Shown here one piece after another: positions 47,590-58,120 of a stretch of 64,000 bases of DNA. The first letter of the stretch is position 1, and every line of letters starts with the position of its first letter. The DNA comes from Multifurca ochricompacta (taxonomy: Eukaryota > Basidiomycota > Agaricomycetes > Russulales > Russulaceae), in assembly GCA_022496185.1 (NCBI GenBank), contig WTXG01000005.1, forward strand, positions 806,001 to 870,000, written 5' to 3'. The notes under the pieces were generated by a model. It searched no databases. It was not told the origin of the DNA and was given only the letters and a program-made list of their open reading frames with translations. The position numbers and the translations under genes are program-made.

Positions 47590-50500
47590 TCACCGATGCG
47601 ACTTGCCATTGGTTCTGACTGAAGACGACTGGGTCGCGCCGTTGCCTGTTGGCTTGCCATTTGAGCTCAACCGCGGCTTCTTTGGTATGTTCGGGTCCCC
47701 AGCTTCCTTGATCACCATCTTCGCGTGGATTTCTTCGAGCTTGGCAGCCTTCACCTTCTTGGGCCAAAACAGTGTAACGAATCTACGCAGCGAGGTGTTA
47801 AAACAGTGATTAAGGACTAACTGGTTTACGCACGTCCAAAGGTGCCTTCTCCATCTATCTCGATCTTCCCCTGCAGCTTGCTTTATGTCGAGTACGATCT
47901 CTATGCGGCGCCCAATGGCAGCTAGAGATTCTTTAAGGATGGCAACTTTGTCGTCGCGGGGCATGTCTCCACCCGATAGTTTCAGTTGTTTCTGCGAGCA
48001 GTCTTAATCGACAGCTCGAATTCATAGAAAAAGATCTTACTAGCTGCTTTTTGACCGGACGAAGTTCTTCCTTGGTGGCTGCCTCATCCATCGATGGACT
48101 ACAAAGCTTCAGCTATTCCTGTATCACCGAGCTGGATGAGAGAGCACTCACCACTCATCTGAAGACTCTGAATCAGTAAACGTCGGTGTTGGCCTGCGTT
48201 TCCGCTTCCGCGCGCTAGTATCCTCGACCGAGGCAACCGCCTCGCTCTCTGCGCGCCGCTTGTTACTTCCGCTGTACGAAGACGAGGCAACGGGTGGTGG
48301 TGACACAGAGGCTCTTAGCTGTCCCTTCGTTCGGAGAGAGGTCTCGTACAAACGGAGCTTCTCTTCATGGTCCCGTAGAAGGCCCAAAAGATAATCTCCA
48401 CGTCGCACAAGGTGGATCGCGTTCGGAATGGGCTTGGTGGCCGCGTCCTCGCCCTTTTTACCCTCATCTAGGAAGAATTTGTCGGACAGGCCGAGTTTTG
48501 GATCCTTGGCAATGACTTCCCAATTACCAAAGCCGTGGAGGTATGCCCCGACCAGTAACATCGAATCTTCTTGCGGACCCCATCGACCAGACCAGTTGAG
48601 CGTGGGGCGAATATTATCCACCGGGATCGACCAAGCGTATAGATCCTCCATGCTGAGCGGGCTAAGGATGTTGTAGAGGATGTGCAGGTCCCGTGTTCGG
48701 GAGAGAACGGTTTCTGCATTGATATTCCCAACATTCCTGTATGTCACCAACACTGCCTTACTCTTCTGTGCAGTAGTCAGAGTCTCTCCGGCGGCCATGC
48801 GGGTTTGCTTCTGCGTATTGTTCTCGTCGACAGCGTTGACACAGAGCTCAACGATATCATCGGCGACATCAATAATCATCCCCTTGTTTTTGTCCTGAAG
48901 CTTGGCGTCGGCAACCTGAAACGAAAGAATTAGGGACACACATGGCTGCGAATGCGTGGAACATACAATAACATCGTAACGTTGCCGGATGTCACCCCAC
49001 TTCTGCATACTGCGGATGAGAACACGAACATCGCGTTCTTTGAGCTCCATCGCCTTTTGCTAGCACTTTTCCGGGTTGGAGTCGGACCTTTCGGCTTCTT
49101 GGTCGTAGAGGTAGACACAGGCTGATCCACATCCATGCCTTCGTAAGATACTGGCGCATGTGACCGCTTTCTGTCTTTAGTGTCCATTGCAGCGAGCTCC
49201 TCGGCCTTGCGTTGATCTTCCTCACGCTCTACCCTTTGTCGTTCTTCAAGGGGAATGATTTCCTCCCAGCTCATCTCAGTCTTGACGTCACTAACAGACG
49301 CAACGGATGCAAGGAAGCCTTCACCACCGAGAGACGCACCACCGTCTCCGCCAGTGACGGTTTCGTGGTCCTCGGCTCGGTTAAGAATATCGTCAAGATC
49401 CATCTCGTCGAGCTTCTTATCCTGCTGTGCGTTGTCTTTGTCGAACCTAAATTTACAAACGTCAACATTGGTAGGGCTACAAGGAAAAGAAGAGACATAC
49501 AACTTCTGGGCGCCGTACTTGAGCACAGCTGTGAGTTCCTCCCTGCTGAGATTGTCCGGTTTTGTTACATCCTTGCCATTACCAGTCTTGCCACTGAGAT
49601 GTGCTTGCGATGTGTCCATCTGGTTAATGACTGTGGCATGTGGCAGCATTGAAACTCATCAGCCCCGACTAACTTCATTAAAGCCACAATCCTGTACGCA
49701 CTGGCATACTCAAGGACCATTTTCTTTTTGGCCCGCTCCAGAACGTCTTCTTCCATTGTGTCCTTGCTCACAAAGCGGTACACACTGACATGTGACTTCT
49801 GGCCAATTCGGTGTGCACGTGCCATTGCCTGCAAATCATTCTGCGGATTCCAATCACTCTGGACATCGACTTGGTCATATCTCCCATGCCACTACGACAA
49901 CTGTGAACTCACGTCAAAGATTATCACGGTGTCAGCTGTCTCTAGGTTGATACCGAGACCGCCGGCACGGGTGGAAAGCAAGAAGACAAAGTCTGGAGAG
50001 CCTGGCGCGTTGAAGTGGGCGATCGACTTCTTTCGCGCATCTGATGATACCATTCCATCCAACCGCTGATGGAGGTAATTTCGGAAGGATAGGTAGTCAC
50101 TGAGAATATCGAGCATCCGAACCATTTGGCTGAATATGAGCACGCGATGCCCGTCATTGCGTAATCGGGCAAGTAGCTTGTCGAGTAAGACCATCTTCCC
50201 GCTGTTCATGACCAACCCCTTCAGAGTCTCCTCCGCGGAGTCGGTCTTCACTTCAGCGCCGTCGAAGAGGAAGGGGTGATTGGCAGACTTTTTGAGTTCC
50301 ATGGCTGTATGACCAACGTCAGTACGACACAGGAACATACACATATGGTGCCTGACCAATGTTCAGAAGGCTAATATTGCTATTTCCACTGGCACTCTTC
50401 TGAAGGGCTTGAAAGTTCTTGGTCAGGATATTTTTGTAGTAGTGCGTTTGCATGGCACTCATTTCCACACGCAAAATGCGCTCGCTTTTCGTTGGAAGAG

Positions 50501-52961
50501 ATTTAAGTACATCGCGCTTCAGCCTTCTAAGCATCAAAGACTCAAGTTGAGCATGCAACTCTTTTATCTTAGATTCATGGTCCGCGTCACTAAGATCAAA
50601 CTCGTTTGTCAGCGCAACTAAATGCAACACCATCAGCACTCAGACTAGGTAAGTTAAAAAAGGAGCGAAGAACTCGCATTTCTCGGGCATTAGGAAGTGC
50701 ATAAGTGATAGCAGTTCTACGATGGGTAATATTAACCTCTGGTCACCATTATACTAAGAAGTGTGGCAAGACGAACCTTTCACATTGTTCTGAAGTGGCG
50801 TCCCCGTGATCAGGAGCTTTGACGCAGCCGAAAATGCCCGCAGTGCTTCATACAGCTGGCTCTCTGAATTCTTGAGGCGGTGTGCCTTGAGGTAGGGACT
50901 TAACAACAAGCTTGCTCAAGGAGAGAAGGATTTCTGAACGTACCTCATCCACAGCGAGAACCTGCCACTTGACGTCGCACAGCTCTTTTGCGTCGCGAAG
51001 GGTCAGTTCGTAGGTTGTCAATAACGCGTTGAGCTTGAGCTTCTTATTGGAGGGTCCGAACTCATATTTACGAATGACTTCGCGCGCTGGGGCAGTGCCA
51101 ATGTAAGTGATTACGTTAAGATCTGGTGCCCAGGTCTGAAATTGCGACTGCCACGCAGCGATTGTTGAGAGGGGGACGATCACCAGGAAAGGCCCGTACT
51201 GGTGCATTTGATGACAAAGGTAGGACAAGAACGAGACGGTTTGCACAGTCTTTGAAGGTTCATCAGTCCATGGAGTGTTTCGAAATCTCGCGGTGTCGGG
51301 AGCATACCTTCCCGAGGCCCATTTCGTCTGCCAAGATGCCATTCTCACCCTTGCTCCACAAATACGCTAACCAGTTCAATCCAGTGAGCTGGAAATCCTT
51401 CAACTGACCGCCAGTTTTGATAATGTAGTCGGGATCCTCAGTGATCTTTTCGAAAGGTGGACGTTGATTGCGCGCGTAGACCACACTTTTGTATGGGAAC
51501 TTAGCCTCTGCCTCCCGATGACGATACTCTTCAAGTTGCTCTTTTGCAATTGGGCGAATTTCTTCCAAGGGCTCCCACGTGCAGTGCTCGTAGTTGAGAC
51601 CATTCCACTTGCAGAAGTACTCAATTTCGCCCTTCAAACCTTCGCGGTGCGAAACTACACGCTCGACCGTCTTGTAAAATTCAAGGTCTTGTTTCTCGCG
51701 TTCTTTGTCCAGGAGGAGTGTCTCACGTTCCTCCGAGGTAAGACCCGGAGCTGCGAGGCGAGCCTGATAAGCTTTGAACGCCTTGATGTAGTTGTCCACC
51801 CGCTTGAGCCCTTTATACCGTTTGAGGAACTCGTAGGTCTCATCAGTATTCCGCAAGTGAGAGAATCCCTTCCATTTGATGTGGAAGCGCTAGAAACGCA
51901 GCTACTTTATACGTGCCCAAAGCGAGGTGGAGTCAGTGCTTACAAGATTTTCATACCAAAGGTCTTCAGGATCGTCCTCGTGCCCCTCGTCCCTTGCATG
52001 CCCAAGGACGGCTTCGATCTCATCGTTCTCTTTCTCTTGAGCATTCGGGTCGATGTAGTAACCTGGATGAGGCTCATCAAATTGCTCAAAGTCTTCAACG
52101 TCATCGGCATAGTTGGGTACTCTGACGCCCCTGCTGGAGGTCCGCAATTCATCACCTGAAACACGCGGTTTCTTCTTCTTCTTAGATCGAGCACCATACT
52201 CGGAGTCTGAGTCTGAAGAGGGTGGTCTAGAGGTCACTAGAATATGGGCTTTAAGTGAATGGGAGAAGGGGAGAGACGCATTATTGGGCCTACCTTTGGG
52301 CTTGGAAGGCGCCTTTTTTTTCTTAGGTATCTTCTTCTTGCCGCTACTGCTGCCGCCACCATATTCCTCGTCGCCATAAGAGCCGTCGTCGTCGTCTTCA
52401 TCTGGAGTACCTTCGTAACCCTTTGAAGGACATAATTGGTGATTAATGCATGTGCAAAGAGAGTAGGCCGAAAATGAACATACATAGTCATCATCTTGCA
52501 TGACCTGAATATATAAATAAGACGTGAATTTCAGGCGCCATGACTTAATCACCACCACGAACCTGTCTTCCAACTGGACGAGAAGAGGACGCAACTGGGC
52601 TATAGTTCAGTGCGACCTGTTCAGGCTCCTCGACGTAGTCACCATCTGCATCAATGTCGGCATCACCGTCTGCATCTGCGTCCCTGGCATCGTCTTCGGA
52701 GTCGACCTGCATATTATCGGATTCGTCCCCATTGAAATGTGTACTCTGAGGTACCGGGGAGGGTGCTAGGGAGGTGTTCGCAGGTGTGTCCAGTTCATCT
52801 CCCAGAAACATGCTTCGATGATGTTGGGGTTGAGACGTCGGGGACGAGGGAAGGGGGCTAAGAGACGGTGAGGGGATGAAGGGGTAAGGGGGAGAAGGAC
52901 GGTTGACTCGGGCGTCAGTGTCGGCAGAGGGCAGTCCGGGTTGATTCACACGCGTGGCCAT
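47590..52961 (-). CDS. CHD1: CHD1-type chromodomain-helicase-DNA-binding remodeller, one frame break
   Basis: ATP-dependent nucleosome spacing factor acting behind RNA polymerase II, about 1,400 residues. In order: acidic/Ser-rich N-terminus, Lys-rich linker ([20 protein letters not shown]), chromodomain 1 ([20 protein letters not shown]), chromodomain 2 ([20 protein letters not shown]), and the Snf2 ATPase with [97 protein letters not shown]. Then the SANT-SLIDE-like region ([20 protein letters not shown]) and the C-terminal CHDCT helical domain ([20 protein letters not shown]). About 20 introns. One of them (50618-50677) has a GC donor. The frame breaks once near 49053-49058 ([17 protein letters not shown]), at an A run. 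Start ATG 52961 ([14 protein letters not shown]). Catalytic residues are intact. Confidence 0.94.
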
Positions 52962-53832
52962 CGCTACGGGCAACGCCGGCCAATGTTTGTTCGTCACCGC
53001 CCGTGACGAACTCCGATAAAAGCGTTCTGAACACCAATTTGCTCCCTGAATTCCCGCAATTCGATTCCGTCTTAGTCTTCCGAGTCAGCAGCGAACTCTC
53101 TACTATTATTCTCTTAATTTTATTTATTTTTTCCTTTTTTTTTTCGGTCGAAACACAAGGTTCATGGGACCGTGCGCTTGTTGTCGTTCTCGCCGACGGA
53201 CATCATCAAAGCGTGTGGTCAGCATGTTGTGACATCGCCTCGCCTTGGGGCTCTTATCAATTCTTCCACGGACACGGACGGCGTCCCGGCTCGCTTCGTA
53301 ACGCCTGTTCCCCCCTTCATTCGATTCGAGACAGGCAGGGAACAATTGGCACGGCCTTTTGACCAGAATTGGCTTGCACGGTTCAACTGCCATCCAACTA
53401 TGGCGTACCTTTAAATGTCTCTGTACATGAACATGAACACATATACATCATGTACATCATATACACTGGGGCGCAGCCATCATCAAATAATCGGACGATC
53501 CCGCGTGACCAACCGTGTCAACCGTCGTCTTGGTCTTTGGTCGGGTCGCGACTGTATGCGCATGATCACATTATTGATAAGGGGGTGGCCTGTTCTACCC
53601 CCTACACCACCCGTCCAAGTGTAGTAATCATATCATATCACATCACATACATACATACGCAGGTTCGGTTCGTTCAGACAAGCATCACAAGTTGATGTTG
53701 ATGACGCTGCGATCGTTGGTTGCCGTGACGTACGGAGCTACGCCGGATCATGGTCGGCCATTGACCGGAACGTAAGGTTGCGGGGATGCCGCCTCGATAC
53801 GTGTCGGTGTTTGATACGGTCGTTCATGAACG
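52962..53832. promoter_or_regulatory. Bidirectional upstream region CHD1/TFB4
   Basis: The 871 bases between divergent CHD1 and TFB4. They contain T-rich tracts (53115-53145), an ATGAACATGAACAC and TACATCATGTACATCATATAC near-repeat (53425-53463), a CATACATACATAC run near 53645 and CATATCATATCACATCACAT. Short frames here have no conserved motif. No specific regulatory site is assigned. Confidence 0.4.
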
Positions 53833-55231
53833 ATGAGCAAGCAAGTGCGAAAGGATTCGGACATGAACCCTTCTTCTCATCTTTCTCTCATCATCGACTT
53901 ATCACCTTCACAGTGGCATTTGTCTGCACAGTCTAACAATTCATATCCTTTATCATTTCAAACATTTCTCTCCCATGTCCTGACCTTCGTGAATTCACAC
54001 CTCGCATTTAAGCATGAGAACACTTTGGCAGTATTCGGTGCTCTTCCTGGGAGGAGGTGTGCTCTCTGATTAAACATAACATGAAGTCCTGTGGCTAAGC
54101 TGCAATCGTAGCATGATGCTCTACTCTTCCTTAGATGCTACCTCGGCAAACAGCAATGACCCACCCGCTGATGCTAATTCCTATCGCCCATTCAAGTTAG
54201 TAAACTCAGTTGTCGCTAATAACATCCAAAAGGAGCTGGATGCTATCGAGAGACTGACGGAAGAACGTGGGTAATGGGCGCCTTCTTTTCCCAGTTCACT
54301 TTATTGACGGGGATGGCATCCAGCACCTGTTGCTCTGGTAGGCGCATTGACAAAGGCACTCTGCTGTAAGTCCTCAACCTTTCGCTGGGCAGAACATATT
54401 TTCATCGAGCGTTAGATATCAACCGTTTGGCCCATCCACCACCCGGAAGCGTGGTAATGAAGCTACGACTTCTGTCGACCCTCGAATTCTTATTCTTTCC
54501 GTCTCACCCGATCTTTCTGCATCCTACATTCCTGTCATGAACTCGATTTTTTCTGCCCAGAAATTGGTACGCATCGTCGACTCCGATGGGGTTATGCATT
54601 CAACTTATCCTTCATTAGAAAGTTACCATCGACGTTTGTAAAGTATTCGGGGAGGAAACCGTCTTCCTTCAGCAGGCAGCGCACCTAACCGGGGGGTCTT
54701 ATATATATCTCGGGCGACGGGACGCATTCTTGCAATATCTCACGGTGCGTTCTCAAGGCCTACAGCTAGTAAGCTAGATGTATAGCGCATACACGCTGCC
54801 TCCCCAGATGTCATTCCTTCCACCCCCGTCCATGCGGCACATAATAGCTGTTCCCCAGCAGGACAAGGTCGACTTCCGAGCGGCATGCTTCTGCCATAAG
54901 AATATTGTCGACATTGGATTTGTCTGCTCGGTCTGTTTATCCAGTAAGTTTGGCCAGCCCTCCTAATTCAGGAGTTGTCATCTCGTGTCGTGATCTAGTA
55001 TTCTGTTCCCCCGTTCCTGTGTGCTCAACTTGCAGGTTTGTTATTGCGAATATCCCCTTGCTGCTTCACGATATTGAACTGCTTTGGTCTAGGACAAAAT
55101 TCCCCATGAAAACGCTTCAACACCTCAATGCCTCTCGTCCATCTATCCCTCCCGCAAATGGAGTCTCAAACGGCGCCCCCAGACCGCCGAGTGCACGACC
55201 GAACCCGGGTATGTCCGCGAGTTTGCGTTGA
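53833..55231 (+). CDS. TFB4: TFIIH core subunit TFB4/p34, one probable frame break
   Basis: Structural subunit of TFIIH, needed for promoter opening and nucleotide excision repair. A von Willebrand A-like N-domain reads HLSLIIDLSPSQWHLSAQS, FLSHVLTFVNSHLAFKHENT, LAVFGALPGR, then VDPRILILSVSPDLSASYIP, MNSIFSAQKLKVTIDVCKVF, FLQQAAHLTGGSYIYLGRRD. The C-terminal zinc finger follows: DFRAACFCHKNIVDIGFVCS, VCLSIFCSPVPVCSTCRTKF (C4-type pairs intact). About eight exons. The donor GTGGGTAAT after TEE links to PPVALVGALTKALC. Between CYINR and RKRGNEATTSVDPR (54424-54445) the frame moves by one missing base, in a poorly conserved loop. This may be an indel or an unrecognised splice. Start ATG 53833; tail SARPNPGMSASLR ends at 55231. 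Confidence 0.88.
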
Positions 55232-56130
55232 GTCGCGAAACCTCGCCGCGATCGCGTGGGCATTCGTGATAGCCGTCGAATGGCTTGGGGTCTCTAGGCC
55301 TTGCGTACACACTACGTTGGTGTGGTGCATCATTGCGCATCTCTTCCCAAACGGAGGCACAGTAACTGTGGCGAGTTTTGTCCGAGTTGTGTCGTGAAAG
55401 AGTGGGCTTGAATGGGATGTAAACCGAGCATGGCGTGGATACTGTTGTGACTGCATAACTTGGTTCATACAAAATAACCGAGTTGTACGAAAATTACCCT
55501 TAAGTGATCCCATTGACAAGAGCCTCTCTCCGACAAACACATCTCACTTGGACGTAAGGGCGCAGAGTAGGGAGCGCAGAATCTGTGCGCCTAATTCCGC
55601 ATAGGATAGGATGGTTCAATTGAAGCGAGGCAGTACAAACCAAAGCCAAGTACTTTTTTGTGTCCTCATCAATGGAAGCGTTCAGACCAGAGAGCTCTTG
55701 TGAAAGCGGTTCTGAACCCTCAAAGGAAATCACCCCAGCACATTCTAGGGCGAATCCCGTTTTGCAGGGTCTTTCTAGGGCAGCAAAATGGAAACAAAGT
55801 GTTATATCGCCAATTAGTGACGAGAAGGATTGATTTGGGGAATTGCACTCGTTGCTGGGCGTGACGGCTAGCCTTGTCGGGATGAATGCTCACATCGATG
55901 TTCATCGAATTCTGTATTCGAAACTGATACCTGAAGATGTCTCTTTGTCTAAGATCGATGCCCTCTGGTTTCCGACTGATCTCATAGAATGGAGAGGCGA
56001 CAACATGAATTGACACACTAGCAGGAGAGTGTAGTGATGAACAATGGTGGGTGCCCGTCTTCCTTACCAAAGTCATGAGTTGTGTTCCGCAAGACTGTAG
56101 CCTGGCGATCACCAATTACCAGGGACAGCA
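55232..56130. other. Convergent intergenic region, one doubtful minus-strand frame
   Basis: About 900 bases between TFB4 and the asparaginase-like gene, which converge. On the minus strand a run from about 56076 down to 55500 could encode protein-like text (SRKPEGIDLRQRDIFRYQFR, FEGSEPLSQELSGLNASIDE), with a GTAAGG donor near 56067. The frames do not join cleanly at any GT...AG pair I tried, and I recognise no domain. It may be a small unrecognised gene or UTR sequence. Confidence 0.3.
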
Positions 56131-57732
56131 TCAATAATGACGGGAGGGGGGTCCCACCTTTGGTTTGGGATGTCTAGATGATGCATATCCAACGGCCATA
56201 CTCTGAGTGGTGAACGCGCACCAGAGCCTAACTGAGGTCCTTTGAGAGGGGGGGGGAAACTCAATGCAGCAGGTGAAGCTCAATACAGACCGGAACCTGT
56301 GTCCCCATCCATGCCCTGGGTAAGTAGAAGCACGCCTACAGCGGGCTGTCCCTCTCCCCGTGGATGCCATTTGCCTGATTACAAGGTGGGAAGTTCAGTT
56401 TCACCCGCAAAAGCAAACGCGATAGCAAGGAGAGTAGCAAGCAGCACGCACGGTAAAACTCATCGATTAATACGGATCGGAGGATATCGTGCGTGTCACC
56501 GTTAGGAGTTGCGGCGATCTTCTCGGCGAGAGTTTTTGCCAAGGACGACTGCATGATGAGTTCTCCCTGACCTGAGACACTGCAAGCGACGCTACGACCA
56601 CCAGATAATTGCTCCGCCCAACAGCCGGCGCCAAATACGGCCGCCTAAACCCTTTGATCAGCGTGAGTACAGCCAGTGAATTGCGTGAGCTAACTTCGCC
56701 CACGCGTCCAGAGGGTTTGAGAAGCAAGCCTCCACTGAACAGGTGAGATGGGTGTCAGACAGAGTCAGACGACGAGCCAGCAGCAAGGAGCGAGCCCATC
56801 CAGAGGTCTTTTGACACAAAACACTGCGCCGCTCCCCCTAAAAGAAGGGGAAGACCACATACCTCGAAACACCAGCGGCGACGTCCCCAGTGTCGCCCAT
56901 GAGGACGACAGCGCCGACTGTGTCCTGCCGCAAACGCATAAGTTCAGCATTCTTATCTTCACTGAGGGGCTCGTCGTAACCTCGCAGTTTCCACGGATTT
57001 GAGTCCGAAACGAAACCGCCGCGTAGATCATGAGCACTGGCAACAAGCTCACTGGTGCCGCTACTGCTCCTCCCCGCAACCACTCTCTGCTCGTCCTCCC
57101 AACGTTCTCTCCATACTCGCCACTCCTGCCACGCCTTGGGAGCGACCATCTCCCCAGGATCAACGATGTTCATGCCACCCTGTTCGCGGGCGAATTGCAC
57201 GGCCCCCTCACCAACGAGTAGCAATGGTGGAATGCGACCCAATCCCAATCTGTCACCGCGTGAGGCCGCCGCCGTCTCCCCTCGAGCACGCGGCGCGCGA
57301 GCAGCACAGGATTGCGTATGCCTCGACGGCGCCAACGCCACCGAACGCGTCGAACGTGCCATCACCAGAGTCATTACCTGCGCGGCGGCAGCCGCCGTCC
57401 ATGAGGGCCGCATCACACTCTACGTTCCCGTCGAACGTGAGGTTCGAACCGTAGCCCGCGTTGAAATCGGGCGCGTCCTCGAGGGCGGCAATAAGCGTAG
57501 TCACTGTGTATAGAGCAGAGGGGTCCGTGTCGGGAGTATAGCTGGATCTACGGGCAGTGGTGCTAGCTGCGCTGGAAAGCGCAGTGGATGCAGAAAAAAT
57601 AGCTTCACGGAGGCTGCGTTTGATGGATTCAGACGGGGGTGGGTGGAACCCTGCACCACCGTGAATGGCGACGACGTAAAAAGGTACTGTGCTAGTATGC
57701 GCTGATGGTGTCGTCCCTTGCTCTTGGCCCAT
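56131..57732 (-). CDS. Asparaginase/taspase-family Ntn hydrolase, two frame breaks
   Basis: An N-terminal-nucleophile threonine hydrolase of the L-asparaginase-2/Taspase superfamily, made as a precursor that cleaves itself before the catalytic Thr. The alpha part reads VPFYVVAIHGGAGFHPPPSE, ALEDAPDFNAGYGSNLTFDG, VECDAALMDG and FDAFGGVGAVE. The beta part starts at DTVGAVVLMGDTGDVAAGVS (the Thr after Asp is the expected nucleophile), then SGGLLLKPSGRVGEAAVFGA, GCWAEQLSGGRSVACSVSGQ and the C-terminal RLWCAFTTQSMAVGYASSRH. Introns near 56730-56865, 56645-56695, 56392-56470 and 56234-56302. The frame breaks twice by one missing base, near 57319-57323 (VE/GIRNPVLLARRVLEG) and 57278-57281 (a four-G run before ETAAASRGD). 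The conserved text reads on, so I call one gene. Start ATG 57732. The substrate cannot be decided. Confidence 0.87.
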
Positions 57733-58120
57733 TGATGCATGGAAGAGAGGATGGCAGTAGCAGATTGTATAGCATAGCATATCGCAATTGAACTCGACTC
57801 GATGATTAATAACTGCTCAGAATTGTTTATGTATGTATCGTATGATAATGTAGCAATACGGGGGTCCCATATACCTGACTTACCATCCACAGCTCTACAG
57901 TGTACCGGTAGTACATATATTTAAAAAAAAGGTTCTCAAAAGACGTACAGCACAGAACAACGGATCCAGAATGTCAACCAATCTGTCCGTCCCGACCGAT
58001 GAGAGCGTCCTCACAGCCGCAAGACAGCTCTCAATGGTCCTATCGTCCGCACGGAGTGGACCGCAATGCGCACAACGTGTGTGAATGCCCACAGAGGGCA
58101 ACTTGGAGCGAAAGGTAATA
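57733..58120. other. Intergenic, or 3' exon of the MGA2 homologue
   Basis: A 388-base gap between minus-strand genes. A GTGAGT donor inside the apparent last codons of the MGA2/SPT23 gene could splice to an acceptor near 58093 (CGCTCCAAG), adding a short C-terminal exon with text such as FTHVVRIAVHSVRTIGPLRA. The frame for that requires one extra base. Otherwise nothing is seen. Confidence 0.35.
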
